A DNA stretch of 5,321 nt. It comes from B4-G1 sp964393895 (GTDB taxonomy: Bacteria; Chloroflexota; Anaerolineae; B4-G1). The position numbers and the translations under genes were made by a program. Below are positions 1 to 5,321 of the stretch, piece by piece. The stretch lies in NCBI GenBank assembly GCA_964393895.1, contig CAYMWP010000206.1, forward strand, positions 1 through 5,321. Direction: 5' to 3'. How positions within the stretch are numbered: position 1 is the first letter of the stretch; every line of letters begins with the position of its first letter. The notes under the pieces are model-generated. The model worked only from the letters and a program-made list of their open reading frames with translations, was not told where the DNA came from and ran no database searches.

Positions 1-23
1 CTGACTACGAACCCCGCCCACAC
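1..23 (-). CDS. Possible start of a TadC-like gene, cut by the window edge
   Basis: Downstream of tadB on the same strand, an open frame runs off the left edge. A GTG at 23-21 would give a hydrophobic beginning (M-W-A-G-F-V-V), as expected for the N-terminal membrane segment of a TadC platform protein, which normally follows tadB. A weak GAG lies 7 bases upstream (31-33). A TTG at 33-35 in the same frame is an alternative start. Only about seven codons are visible, so the identity rests on position and hydrophobicity, not on homology. Confidence 0.3.
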
Positions 24-51
24 GAGAAATCTCAAAGTGCGAAATATAGGC

Positions 52-993
52 TTAGACGTCAATCTGCATCATCTTGTTTATGATCACAAACCCCAATATG
101 ATCCCCAATACCGCCACACCAAGCATGATCCACCCACAGACGTGGGTGAACAGTAGCGACATGAACTCCCCGTTGATGAGGTAGATGAACACAGCCAAAA
201 CGACCGGCACCAGGCTGACCATATAGCCCGACACGCGGCTCTGGGCCGTGAGGGACTTCATCTCGCCCTTGATCCGAACGCGCTCCCGGATGGTGTGGCT
301 GATCGAATCCAGCACCTCGGCCAGGTTGCCGCCCACCTCGCGCTGTACGTTGATGGCCGTGACCAACATATCCAAGTCATCGCTGGTGATGCGGCGCAGC
401 ATGTGGGCCAACGCCTGCTCCAAAGTCAGGCCGAACTGTACCTCCTGGACCACCCGGCCAAATTCGACCGAGATCGGCGGCCCCATCTCCTCCGCTATCG
501 CCTCCATGGCCTGCATGACGCTGTAGCCAGCGCGGAGAGAGTTGACGAGCAAGTTGATAGAATCGCCCAGTTGATCGTTGAACGCTTTCAAGCGCCGTCC
601 GCGCAGAATGCCCACGTACACGCGCGGGGCAAAAAAGGCCAGCAGGCACGCACCAGCAGTGATGAGCACGTCTCGGCGCAAAAGATACGCCGCCGCCCCG
701 GCAAATACGACTAGCAAGACAGTGGCTACCATGAACTCACCGACCGTGATCTTGAGGTCCGCCCGCGCCAGTTGTGTCGCCAGGTTGGATCCCAATCCCC
801 GGCTGGCCAAAGCACGATTCAACGCATCCGCCATGGGGGACTTGCGCGGCCCAGCCGCCTCGGATACCGTCGCCTCTTCAGAGATACCTAACCGTTCCTC
901 AATGAGATGGCTGGAACGGCGAGAAACGATCAGGCCGCCGACCATTATGGCCAGGCCGAGCACCACAAAACCTATTATTATCAACCACGACAT
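52..993 (-). CDS. tadB: Tad pilus inner-membrane platform protein TadB (T2SSF family)
   Basis: Integral membrane protein of the Tad/Flp pilus machine. In this family TadB pairs with TadC to form the platform on which the CpaF ATPase works. From the chosen ATG the protein has 313 residues. Membrane segments lie at about 3-23, 87-105, 107-127, 254-273 and 286-306. A cytoplasmic T2SSF domain (about 140-270) has typical wording: N-L-L-V-N-S-L-R-A-G-Y-S at 147-158, Q-R-E-V-G-G-N-L-A-E near 217-226 and T-I-R-E-R-V near 234-239. The frame can be extended 11 codons to a GTG at 1026-1024, but that GTG abuts a GAGAG with no spacing. The ATG at 993-991 has GAGGGG (1008-1003) nine bases upstream and begins directly with the hydrophobic segment, so it is preferred. 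The gene ends in TAA and lies 146 bp after cpaF. Length and domain order are normal for TadB. Family assignment is firm; the start is inferred. Confidence 0.94.
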   Translation of the reverse strand: MSWLIIIGFVVLGLAIMVGGLIVSRRSSHLIEERLGISEEATVSEAAGPRKSPMADALNRALASRGLGSNLATQLARADLKITVGEFMVATVLLVVFAGAAAYLLRRDVLITAGACLLAFFAPRVYVGILRGRRLKAFNDQLGDSINLLVNSLRAGYSVMQAMEAIAEEMGPPISVEFGRVVQEVQFGLTLEQALAHMLRRITSDDLDMLVTAINVQREVGGNLAEVLDSISHTIRERVRIKGEMKSLTAQSRVSGYMVSLVPVVLAVFIYLINGEFMSLLFTHVCGWIMLGVAVLGIILGFVIINKMMQIDV

Positions 994-1002
994 CGCTTTA
1001 TT

Positions 1003-1008
1003 CCCCTC
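1003..1008 (-). promoter_or_regulatory. Ribosome binding site deciding the tadB start
   Basis: On the minus strand this reads GAGGGG and lies 9 bases before the ATG at 993-991. It supports that ATG over the in-frame GTG 33 bases further upstream, which has only an abutting GAGAG. Confidence 0.7.
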
Positions 1009-1085
1009 AATCTGTTGGTAAAACACCTCTCAACTGTTACATACCTGCAAGCAGTGGTGAAAAACAGGCCAGGATGTCCCACGAA

Positions 1086-1109
1086 GAGCACGTACCCCAC
1101 CCAGTGCCC
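1086..1109 (-). other. Weak hairpin in the 146-bp cpaF-tadB gap
   Basis: In the minus-strand transcript GGGCAC can pair with GTGCTC (six pairs, one of them G-U) around a 12-base loop. A short T run (GTTTTT) occurs about 20 bases later but not directly after the stem, so this is not a convincing terminator. The rest of the gap (994-1139) shows no gene and no clear promoter. The hairpin could be chance or could mark an mRNA processing point. Confidence 0.25.
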
Positions 1110-1139
1110 AGGAGTTTCCGCATACGGTGCCGGATACAA

Positions 1140-2519
1140 CTAATACCGCGATCGTTGCTGCCCAACGCCAAAGATACCAGGCGGCAGGTGAATACCGTGC
1201 GCCTCGACTTTTTCCATAAATTTGGGGCGCAACCCTGTAGGACGCAACACGCCGATGACTCGACCGCTCTCGAACCCAGCCCTCTCGAACTTGAATATGT
1301 CGGACATGGTGATTACTTCCCCCTCCATACCCTGGATTTCGGTCACGGCGACGACCCTGCGGCTACCATCTTGCATACGCTCCAACTGGATGATCAGGTC
1401 GAGCGCGGCAGCGATCTGTTCACGGATGGCCCTGTGGGGCAGGTCCATACCCGCCATCAACACCATGTTCTCCAGGCGGCCCGTCGCCTCACGGGGACTG
1501 TTGGCGTGGATCGTGGTCAGGCTGCCCTCGTGACCGGTGTTCATCGCTTGCAGCATATCAAATGCCTCAGGGCCTCGACACTCACCCACGATGATGCGGT
1601 CAGGGCGCATCCGCAAGCTATTGATCACCAAATCCTGAATGGTGATATGTCCTCTGCCCTCGATATTGGGTGGACGCGATTCCAGAGTCACCACGTGCTC
1701 CTGGCGCAGTTGCAATTCGGCGGCGTTCTCGATAGTGATGATGCGGTCGTCGTTGGAGATATAACCGGAGAGGACGTTCAGAAAAGTTGTCTTGCCGGTT
1801 CCAGTACCCCCAGAGATGATCACGTTCAGCTTGGCCATCACGCCGGCCTTCATCAACTCCATCACCTCGGCAGTCACAGTCCCATACTCGATCAGCTTCT
1901 CGACCGTGAGTGGAATCTTGAAGAACTTGCGGATCGTCAACACTGGCCCGATCAATGAAATCGGCGGAATCACAGCGTTCACACGAGAGCCATCTGGCAA
2001 GCGAGCGTCCACGTAGGGGGAACTCTCGTCAATGCGCCGACCCAAGGGCGCGACGATGCGCTCAATGATGCGCATCAGATGCTCATCCGATTCAAAGACG
2101 GCGTTCGTGCGCTCCACCTTGCCAGCACGCTCGATGTAGATGTTCTTGGCCCCGTTCACCATAACCTCGGTGATGGTAGGGTCGGCCAGAAACGGCTCCA
2201 ATGGCCCAAAGCCCAATATCTCTGCGACGATGAGCTCGAACAGGCGCTGGCGCTCTGTCCGGCTGAGGGGGATCTTTTCCTCAGCTAGGATAGTGTTGTA
2301 CATATCCTCGATCGTGCGTCGCACCTCGTCCGTCCTGGTGACGTCCATCGTGGGATCCAAGCCCGAGATGAGCTTGTTCTGGATACGAGACTTGAGGTCT
2401 CGATAAGCGTCACGCGCAGGGGAGGCCGGCTGCCGACGCACCTGCATTTTAGCTCCCTCGGAAGGCTGCTGTTGGGCCGTCGTCTGTTGTCCCTGCTCAA
2501 TTCGTCTCAACAATGACAT
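1140..2519 (-). CDS. cpaF: Tad pilus assembly ATPase CpaF (TadA, secretion ATPase family)
   Basis: Cytoplasmic hexameric ATPase of the VirB11/GspE superfamily that powers Tad pilus assembly at the TadB/TadC platform. It has 459 residues, normal for CpaF. A glutamine-rich flexible start (about 8-33) leads into a helical N-terminal domain (about 37-105) and the family segment G-F-G-P-L-E near 103-108. The ATPase core has Walker A S-G-G-T-G-T-G-K-T-T at 236-245 (Lys243), the Asp-box region I-T-I-E-N-A-A-E-L at 261-269, Walker B R-I-I-V-G-E-C-R at 308-315, and the His box N-T-G-H-E-G-S-L-T-T-I-H-A-N at 327-340 (His330, His338). The Asp box reads E-N where many CpaF proteins read E-D. The ATG start has GAGGT (2531-2527) seven bases upstream. 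The gene follows cpaE after 56 bp, suggesting coupled expression. A second ATG at codon 25 (2447-2445) has its own good Shine-Dalgarno, but the M-S-L-L-R-R-I beginning looks like genuine CpaF sequence. Confidence 0.97.
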   Translation of the reverse strand: MSLLRRIEQGQQTTAQQQPSEGAKMQVRRQPASPARDAYRDLKSRIQNKLISGLDPTMDVTRTDEVRRTIEDMYNTILAEEKIPLSRTERQRLFELIVAEILGFGPLEPFLADPTITEVMVNGAKNIYIERAGKVERTNAVFESDEHLMRIIERIVAPLGRRIDESSPYVDARLPDGSRVNAVIPPISLIGPVLTIRKFFKIPLTVEKLIEYGTVTAEVMELMKAGVMAKLNVIISGGTGTGKTTFLNVLSGYISNDDRIITIENAAELQLRQEHVVTLESRPPNIEGRGHITIQDLVINSLRMRPDRIIVGECRGPEAFDMLQAMNTGHEGSLTTIHANSPREATGRLENMVLMAGMDLPHRAIREQIAAALDLIIQLERMQDGSRRVVAVTEIQGMEGEVITMSDIFKFERAGFESGRVIGVLRPTGLRPKFMEKVEAHGIHLPPGIFGVGQQRSRY

Positions 2520-2526
2520 GTATTTT

Positions 2527-2531
2527 ACCTC
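2527..2531 (-). promoter_or_regulatory. Ribosome binding site of cpaF
   Basis: Minus-strand GAGGT, seven bases before the ATG at 2519-2517. Immediately upstream (2532-2542) lies a short imperfect palindrome that resembles the intergenic repeat found near cpaB. Confidence 0.65.
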
Positions 2532-2542
2532 AAACCTGGTCT
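2532..2542. repeat. Possible shortened relative of the 15-bp palindromic repeat
   Basis: The plus strand reads AAACCTGGTCT. This equals the copy at 3971-3985 (AAACCTCGGAGGTCT) with the central CGGA removed. It is intergenic like the other copies and sits just upstream of the cpaF ribosome binding site. At 11 bases, chance similarity cannot be excluded. Confidence 0.3.
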
Positions 2543-2575
2543 CTTTCTCTTAACTGAATAGCAAGTCCGAGCAGC

Positions 2576-3883
2576 TCAACCGCCAAACACGTGCTTCAGC
2601 CGCAACAGGCCGACCCCTCCCGCCTCTGCTCGCTCTCTTTCTTCTTCCTCCGCCTCTTCGGCCTCCATCAGCCTATCTCGCACGTGTTCGGCGAGGGACA
2701 AGATGCTCTGGGAAAGGGGGCGGCTCCGGTCGCGCATGATGAACGGCACGCCGCGATTGACCGCCGCCAACGCGGCCTGCTCATCCAGAGGGATCTGCGC
2801 CGCTATCGGTATCATCGCCTGCTCGATCTGTTCTGGCCGGATACCCATACGTCGGTTGACCCCATTGACGACCAGCGCAATGCTATCCGTCGAGTAATCG
2901 AGTTTGGAAGCCACTTCCAAAAAGAGGCGGGCGTTCTTGATGGATGGAATGTTCGGCATCACCACGAGAACGATTATCGAAGCGGCGTCAAAGACCGTCA
3001 ACGTGACCTCGTCCACCCAGCTCCACGTATCCACTACGACAATATCAAATTCCTCTCGCATCAACCTGAGGACTGTCCCCAGTCTCGAGACACCCGCCTC
3101 TCCAGTCGGCGCACTGTTCAGCAACCCTTCCGCCGCTTCTGGGTGTGGGGGCGCCAACAATGCCTTTACGCCCGAGCCGTGAGCGGACAGCACACTGCTC
3201 AACATATCACTGTCCACCTCCGCGTCCTGAGACGCCAGGTCTGCTATGCTCCTGCTGGCCTGCAGGTTGAGCATCACGCCCACGTCTCCGAACTGGAGAT
3301 TGGTATCCATTATCCCAATTTTGCCGTCGCTGCCAACTGCCTGCTGCAAAGCAATCGCCAGATTAACCGCCACGGTCGTGCACCCAACTCCACCTTTGGG
3401 GCTAAAGACGGCAACTACTTTCCCCGCCCGCTTTTCTCGCGCTCCGGCCGCAGCCGCAGCAGCCGCCGCCGCCACGGACGGCACCATTCTTCGACTCTTG
3501 CCCTTTTCGTAAACCCGGCGGATAGTGCCCATCAGTTCGTCGCCGCTGGGGGGCTTGGTGAGGAAATCCCTCGCGCCGGCCAGCATCGCTCGACGCACAT
3601 AGTCGGTCTCGCCCTGTACAGAGAGCATGACAACCTGGGCTGTGGGCGTCTCCTGCAAGAGTATTTCCGTCGCGCTGATGCCGTCCATGTCGGGCATGTT
3701 GATATCCATCAGGACGATGTGAGGCTGGAACTCTTTGGCGAGCTCTACGCCTTCCTGTCCCGAAGATGCCGCGCCGACGACCTCTATGTTAATGTCGAAG
3801 GAGAGCAATTTGCGCAGGTTCTCCCTAGTCTCGGCTATATCGTCTACGATCAACACTCGGATACGTTCTGTAGGCCGTTCCAC
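2576..3883 (-). CDS. cpaE: Receiver domain fused to CpaE/TadZ-type ParA-like ATPase
   Basis: Cytoplasmic protein that in this family localises the Tad pilus machine. It has 435 residues. Residues 8-127 are a CheY-like receiver domain with all key residues: acidic pair Asp14/Asp15, phospho-acceptor Asp60 (M-D-I-N-M-P-D-M-D-G), Ser88 and Lys110 (F-L-T-K-P). A linker follows with nine alanines in a row (138-146). Residues about 154-405 form a MinD/ParA-like domain: deviant Walker A F-S-P-K-G-G-V-G-C-T-T at 160-170, with signature Lys163 kept but the P-loop lysine replaced by Cys168; the switch segment I-M-D-T-N-L-Q-F-G-D at 191-200; and Walker B I-V-V-V-D at 281-285. The end is a highly charged Glu-rich stretch (407-420) and a short basic/hydrophobic tail. 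The start is GTG, supported by GGAGGAG (3899-3893) nine bases upstream. It lies between cpaB and cpaF in one orientation. CpaE/TadZ proteins often have a degenerate receiver-like N-terminus and an atypical Walker A; here the receiver looks intact. Function is inferred from the family. Confidence 0.95.
   Translation of the reverse strand: MERPTERIRVLIVDDIAETRENLRKLLSFDINIEVVGAASSGQEGVELAKEFQPHIVLMDINMPDMDGISATEILLQETPTAQVVMLSVQGETDYVRRAMLAGARDFLTKPPSGDELMGTIRRVYEKGKSRRMVPSVAAAAAAAAAGAREKRAGKVVAVFSPKGGVGCTTVAVNLAIALQQAVGSDGKIGIMDTNLQFGDVGVMLNLQASRSIADLASQDAEVDSDMLSSVLSAHGSGVKALLAPPHPEAAEGLLNSAPTGEAGVSRLGTVLRLMREEFDIVVVDTWSWVDEVTLTVFDAASIIVLVVMPNIPSIKNARLFLEVASKLDYSTDSIALVVNGVNRRMGIRPEQIEQAMIPIAAQIPLDEQAALAAVNRGVPFIMRDRSRPLSQSILSLAEHVRDRLMEAEEAEEEERERAEAGGVGLLRLKHVFGG
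3446..3472 (-). repeat. GCN codon run encoding a nine-alanine linker in cpaE
   Basis: Nine consecutive alanine codons (GCG, GCC, GCT/GCA mixtures) encode residues 138-146, between the receiver and ATPase domains. The run is low complexity but uses mixed codons, so it is not a pure trinucleotide repeat. It probably serves as a flexible or helical interdomain linker. Confidence 0.85.
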
Positions 3884-3892
3884 TTTTACCGG

Positions 3893-3899
3893 CTCCTCC
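3893..3899 (-). promoter_or_regulatory. Ribosome binding site supporting the cpaE GTG start
   Basis: Minus-strand GGAGGAG, nine bases before the GTG at 3883-3881. The strong match and good spacing support GTG as the true initiation codon, and the receiver domain begins a few residues later. Confidence 0.75.
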
Positions 3900-3940
3900 G
3901 TTACGATTCGACCAACCCTCTAGGGCAATCGCTTCTATCC

Positions 3941-3985
3941 AGACCTCAAAGGTTTAGGGCGCGTATTTGTAAACCTCGGAGGTCT
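3941..3985. repeat. Inverted pair of 15-bp palindromic repeats between cpaB and cpaE
   Basis: AGACCTCAAAGGTTT (3941-3955) and AAACCTCGGAGGTCT (3971-3985) are reverse complements at 13 of 15 positions, separated by 15 bases. Pairing extends one base inward (3956 with 3970), so the stem is 7 pairs, a 2-base mismatch, then 7 pairs. Each arm is also nearly self-palindromic. The structure lies 8 bp after the cpaB stop codon in the 110-bp gap. No T run follows on the minus strand, so it is not a classic intrinsic terminator. It resembles REP-type intergenic palindromes and could tune mRNA stability or cpaB/cpaE expression ratio; that role is inferred. Confidence 0.8.
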
Positions 3986-3993
3986 ATAGGATG

Positions 3994-5085
3994 CTATTCC
4001 TCGACCGACACTATGATCTCTTCTGGCAACCTTTCACTGCCGGTGCCCAACCGACCATACTCAGAATGATGGCGCAGAGACCTGACCGGAGGTGTGGTGC
4101 CGTAGGGCAATTTGGGCGGCAACTCGATGGTAAAACGGTCAAATACGTACTGTAACGTGACCATCTCGGTGTCAATCGAGCCCTCGTGGTCTTTGGACGA
4201 ACGCAATACAAAATCAATGCTGGCGCCGACCTCCTCGGCGTATTTGAGCACCATCGCGTCCTGTGGTGTGACGATCAACGTCAGCGGCTCGACTCGACTG
4301 CGCTCAGGCTCTACTACCCCACCCTCTTCCGCCGCCGGCTCTTCTGCAGCAGCCCCTTCCTCTTTGATGGCCCAGTCGCCCACGTGAAGGACAACCGCGT
4401 TCTGAACCGTCATTTGGGTCACCAGGCGCGGCCGCTGAACTTCGCTCGGCGTCACATTCACCACCCAACCGTTAGCCAGCACCTCTAGCCGCCCTATGGT
4501 TCCACTTTCACAGCCCTCTCCCTCCGGTGGTTCCACACAAGCAGCCTGATTGGGCAAAATAGTCTGAAATTCCTCATCAATGTCCAAAAGCAGCATCGAG
4601 ATGAGCACGTCCACGTGATCGCCAGGCTGAATGGCCCAGGCCACGCTGGAATAACGGGCCACCGGCAACGCATAAGCCACCTTTCCCTCCGGGATCAGCA
4701 ATGCCGCTTCCGAACCCCGCAGACTGGGAAGACGCTCGGTAAGCATATTTTCTGTGATCGGGGTGTCCATCGGGATATCCTCGAGCGCGATACGGCCCCG
4801 CACCCTATCAATGCTGGTCACATGCCCTTCGGGAGCGTTCTCTTTAGACCATTCGACCAATTTTACTGCATCTTCCGAGATACGAGCGCCCTGTGGTATG
4901 ACTTCCTGCGCGGCCACGACGATCTCTATCTTTTCCTCTTCGGGTATCACATAGACCGCCGTGCCCTCGGGCACCGGCTCGCTTTCTTCAACCAGCCGGC
5001 TACGCAGAAATATGACACCGCCAATTATCGCCGCCCCTACCAACACGAGAAGCCCAACGATTACCAACATTCGACCGCCACGCAT
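3994..5085 (-). CDS. cpaB: Tad pilus assembly protein CpaB (RcpC family, SAF domain)
   Basis: Membrane-anchored, extracytoplasmic component of the Tad pilus machine; its exact role is poorly defined in the family. It has 363 residues. A short basic start is followed by one membrane segment at about 7-27. A SAF-type domain spans about 53-115 (I-E-I-V-V-A-A-Q-E-V-I-P-Q-G-A at 53-67). The core segment with W-A-I-Q-P-G-D-H-V-D-V-L at 150-161 is the CpaB hallmark, and T-L-I-V-T-P-Q-D-A near 269-277 with A-E-E-V-G at 283-287 and F-V-L-R-S at 292-296 form the C-terminal part. Two cysteines (Cys183, Cys192) flank an acidic loop and could form a disulfide outside the cell. A Glu/Ala-rich stretch (241-262) is probably a disordered insert. 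The ATG has GAGGAGGT (5096-5089) upstream with rather tight spacing; Met6 is an alternative but has no good ribosome site. It is the first gene of the visible block, 110 bp before cpaE. Family call is by recognition of these motifs. Confidence 0.9.
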   Translation of the reverse strand: MRGGRMLVIVGLLVLVGAAIIGGVIFLRSRLVEESEPVPEGTAVYVIPEEEKIEIVVAAQEVIPQGARISEDAVKLVEWSKENAPEGHVTSIDRVRGRIALEDIPMDTPITENMLTERLPSLRGSEAALLIPEGKVAYALPVARYSSVAWAIQPGDHVDVLISMLLLDIDEEFQTILPNQAACVEPPEGEGCESGTIGRLEVLANGWVVNVTPSEVQRPRLVTQMTVQNAVVLHVGDWAIKEEGAAAEEPAAEEGGVVEPERSRVEPLTLIVTPQDAMVLKYAEEVGASIDFVLRSSKDHEGSIDTEMVTLQYVFDRFTIELPPKLPYGTTPPVRSLRHHSEYGRLGTGSERLPEEIIVSVEE

Positions 5086-5088
5086 ATT

Positions 5089-5096
5089 ACCTCCTC
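5089..5096 (-). promoter_or_regulatory. Strong ribosome binding site of cpaB
   Basis: Minus-strand GAGGAGGT, three bases before the ATG at 5085-5083 (four from the GGAGG core). It is the best Shine-Dalgarno match in the window, although spacing is short. It favours the first ATG over Met6. Confidence 0.75.
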
Positions 5097-5146
5097 ACTT
5101 CCAGCAGCCACTCGACAACTGCTAAGGAATCGTCCAAAGATGCTTT

Positions 5147-5161
5147 TTGAGTATCTCTCAA
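5147..5161. repeat. Small inverted repeat in the cpaB leader
   Basis: TTGAG and CTCAA arms of five bases surround a five-base centre, about 60 bp upstream of the cpaB start. The left arm is part of CTTTTTGAG (5143-5151), which recurs exactly at 5214-5222. It could be a regulator site, but both signals are short. Confidence 0.25.
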
Positions 5162-5170
5162 TAAACCGGG

Positions 5171-5202
5171 GTAATGCAGGGCGAAATGGCATTCCGCCTT
5201 AC
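5171..5202 (-). other. Hairpin in the cpaB upstream leader
   Basis: In the minus-strand RNA the 19 bases at 5198-5180 (GGCGGAATGCCATTTCGCC) form eight contiguous pairs, including one G-U, around a three-base loop. Flanking GTAA (5202-5199) and TTAC (5174-5171) can extend the stem across a five-base bulge. The G-U pair becomes a mismatch on the plus strand, so the fold is better in RNA made toward cpaB. No T run follows, so it is more likely a 5' leader structure or a binding site than a terminator. It starts about 85 bp upstream of the cpaB ATG. Confidence 0.45.
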
Positions 5203-5288
5203 TTTTCCCCCAACTTTTTGAGATTTTGTTTCTGAACAACGCCCGATGCTGACTAAATGATGCGGTTGTGTTTCAAATGAGTTGGGTA

Positions 5289-5303
5289 AGACCTCGGAGG
5301 TCT
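5289..5303. repeat. 15-bp perfect palindrome, third copy of the intergenic repeat
   Basis: AGACCTCGGAGGTCT has perfect seven-base arms around a single central base. It differs at one position from the copy at 3971-3985. It lies about 204 bp upstream of cpaB, near the window edge, so any partner arm or upstream gene is not visible. Confidence 0.75.
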
Positions 5304-5321
5304 AATGAGATGTGTTTTCAG

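Noticed and set aside
1074..1958. Plus-strand open frame of about 290 codons opposite cpaF
   Set aside because: It has low-quality, His/Gln-rich composition and no recognisable domain, and it lies over the conserved ATPase core of cpaF.
3374..3406. CpaE as an inactivated pseudogene because of its Walker A change
   Set aside because: The frame is intact, other motifs are conserved, and atypical Walker A boxes are known in CpaE/TadZ proteins.
3941..3985. Intrinsic terminator after cpaB
   Set aside because: The stem is good but no T run follows on the minus strand, and cpaE follows closely in the same orientation.
3941..3985. Miniature CRISPR array
   Set aside because: Only two short, inverted, self-palindromic units with a 15-base gap are present. 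There is no direct repeat-spacer pattern and no cas gene.
2591..4069. Long plus-strand open frame (about 490 codons) opposite cpaE
   Set aside because: It mirrors the codon bias of the recognisable cpaE gene, has no family resemblance and crosses the intergenic palindromes. It is an antisense shadow.
4615..5235. Plus-strand open frame of about 200 codons opposite the start of cpaB and its leader
   Set aside because: It has no recognisable domain and covers the membrane anchor and ribosome site of cpaB on the other strand.
5086..5288. Sigma-70 promoter for cpaB
   Set aside because: Candidates such as GATACT near 5151-5156 lack a good -35 element at proper spacing. Nothing is strong enough to annotate.

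Overview
The window carries one block of a tight-adherence (Tad/Flp) type IV pilus assembly locus, read entirely from the minus strand. In transcription order (right to left) it holds cpaB (a CpaB/RcpC-like membrane-anchored assembly protein), a receiver-domain/ParA-like ATPase fusion of the CpaE/TadZ type, cpaF (the pilus ATPase, TadA type) and tadB (inner-membrane platform protein). A possible first few codons of a TadC-like gene sit at the left edge. The four genes are co-directional, with gaps of about 110, 56 and 146 bp, so they probably form one operon or a closely coupled transcription unit. No rRNA, tRNA, CRISPR array or transposase is visible.

The protein wording suggests a Chloroflexota bacterium, perhaps of the Anaerolineae side. 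The signs are the receiver-CpaE fusion with an alanine-rich linker, the CpaF active-site wording, moderately high GC and the order cpaB-cpaE-cpaF-tadB with no secretin (CpaC) or CpaD gene between them. This assignment is by recognition only and was not checked by a search.

Layout: 1-51 is the end of the block, with a possible tadC start. 52-993 is tadB, best started at an internal ATG rather than the longer GTG-started frame. 994-1139 is a gap with a weak hairpin. 1140-2519 is cpaF. 2520-2575 is a short gap with the cpaF ribosome binding site. 2576-3883 is the receiver-CpaE fusion, GTG start. 3884-3993 is a gap with a pair of inverted 15-bp palindromes. 3994-5085 is cpaB. 5086-5321 is the leader upstream of cpaB, with a hairpin, small repeats and a third copy of the 15-bp palindrome.

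How the parts should work together (family knowledge): CpaF hydrolyses ATP in the cytoplasm and drives pilin movement through the TadB/TadC membrane platform. CpaE/TadZ positions the machine in the cell. CpaB is anchored in the membrane and acts outside the cytoplasm. The most notable points are the apparently fully functional phosphoreceiver domain on CpaE, its P-loop lysine replaced by cysteine, and a small family of palindromic repeats confined to intergenic DNA around cpaB. I see no clearly undescribed system here; it is a recognisable Tad locus with some lineage-specific details.
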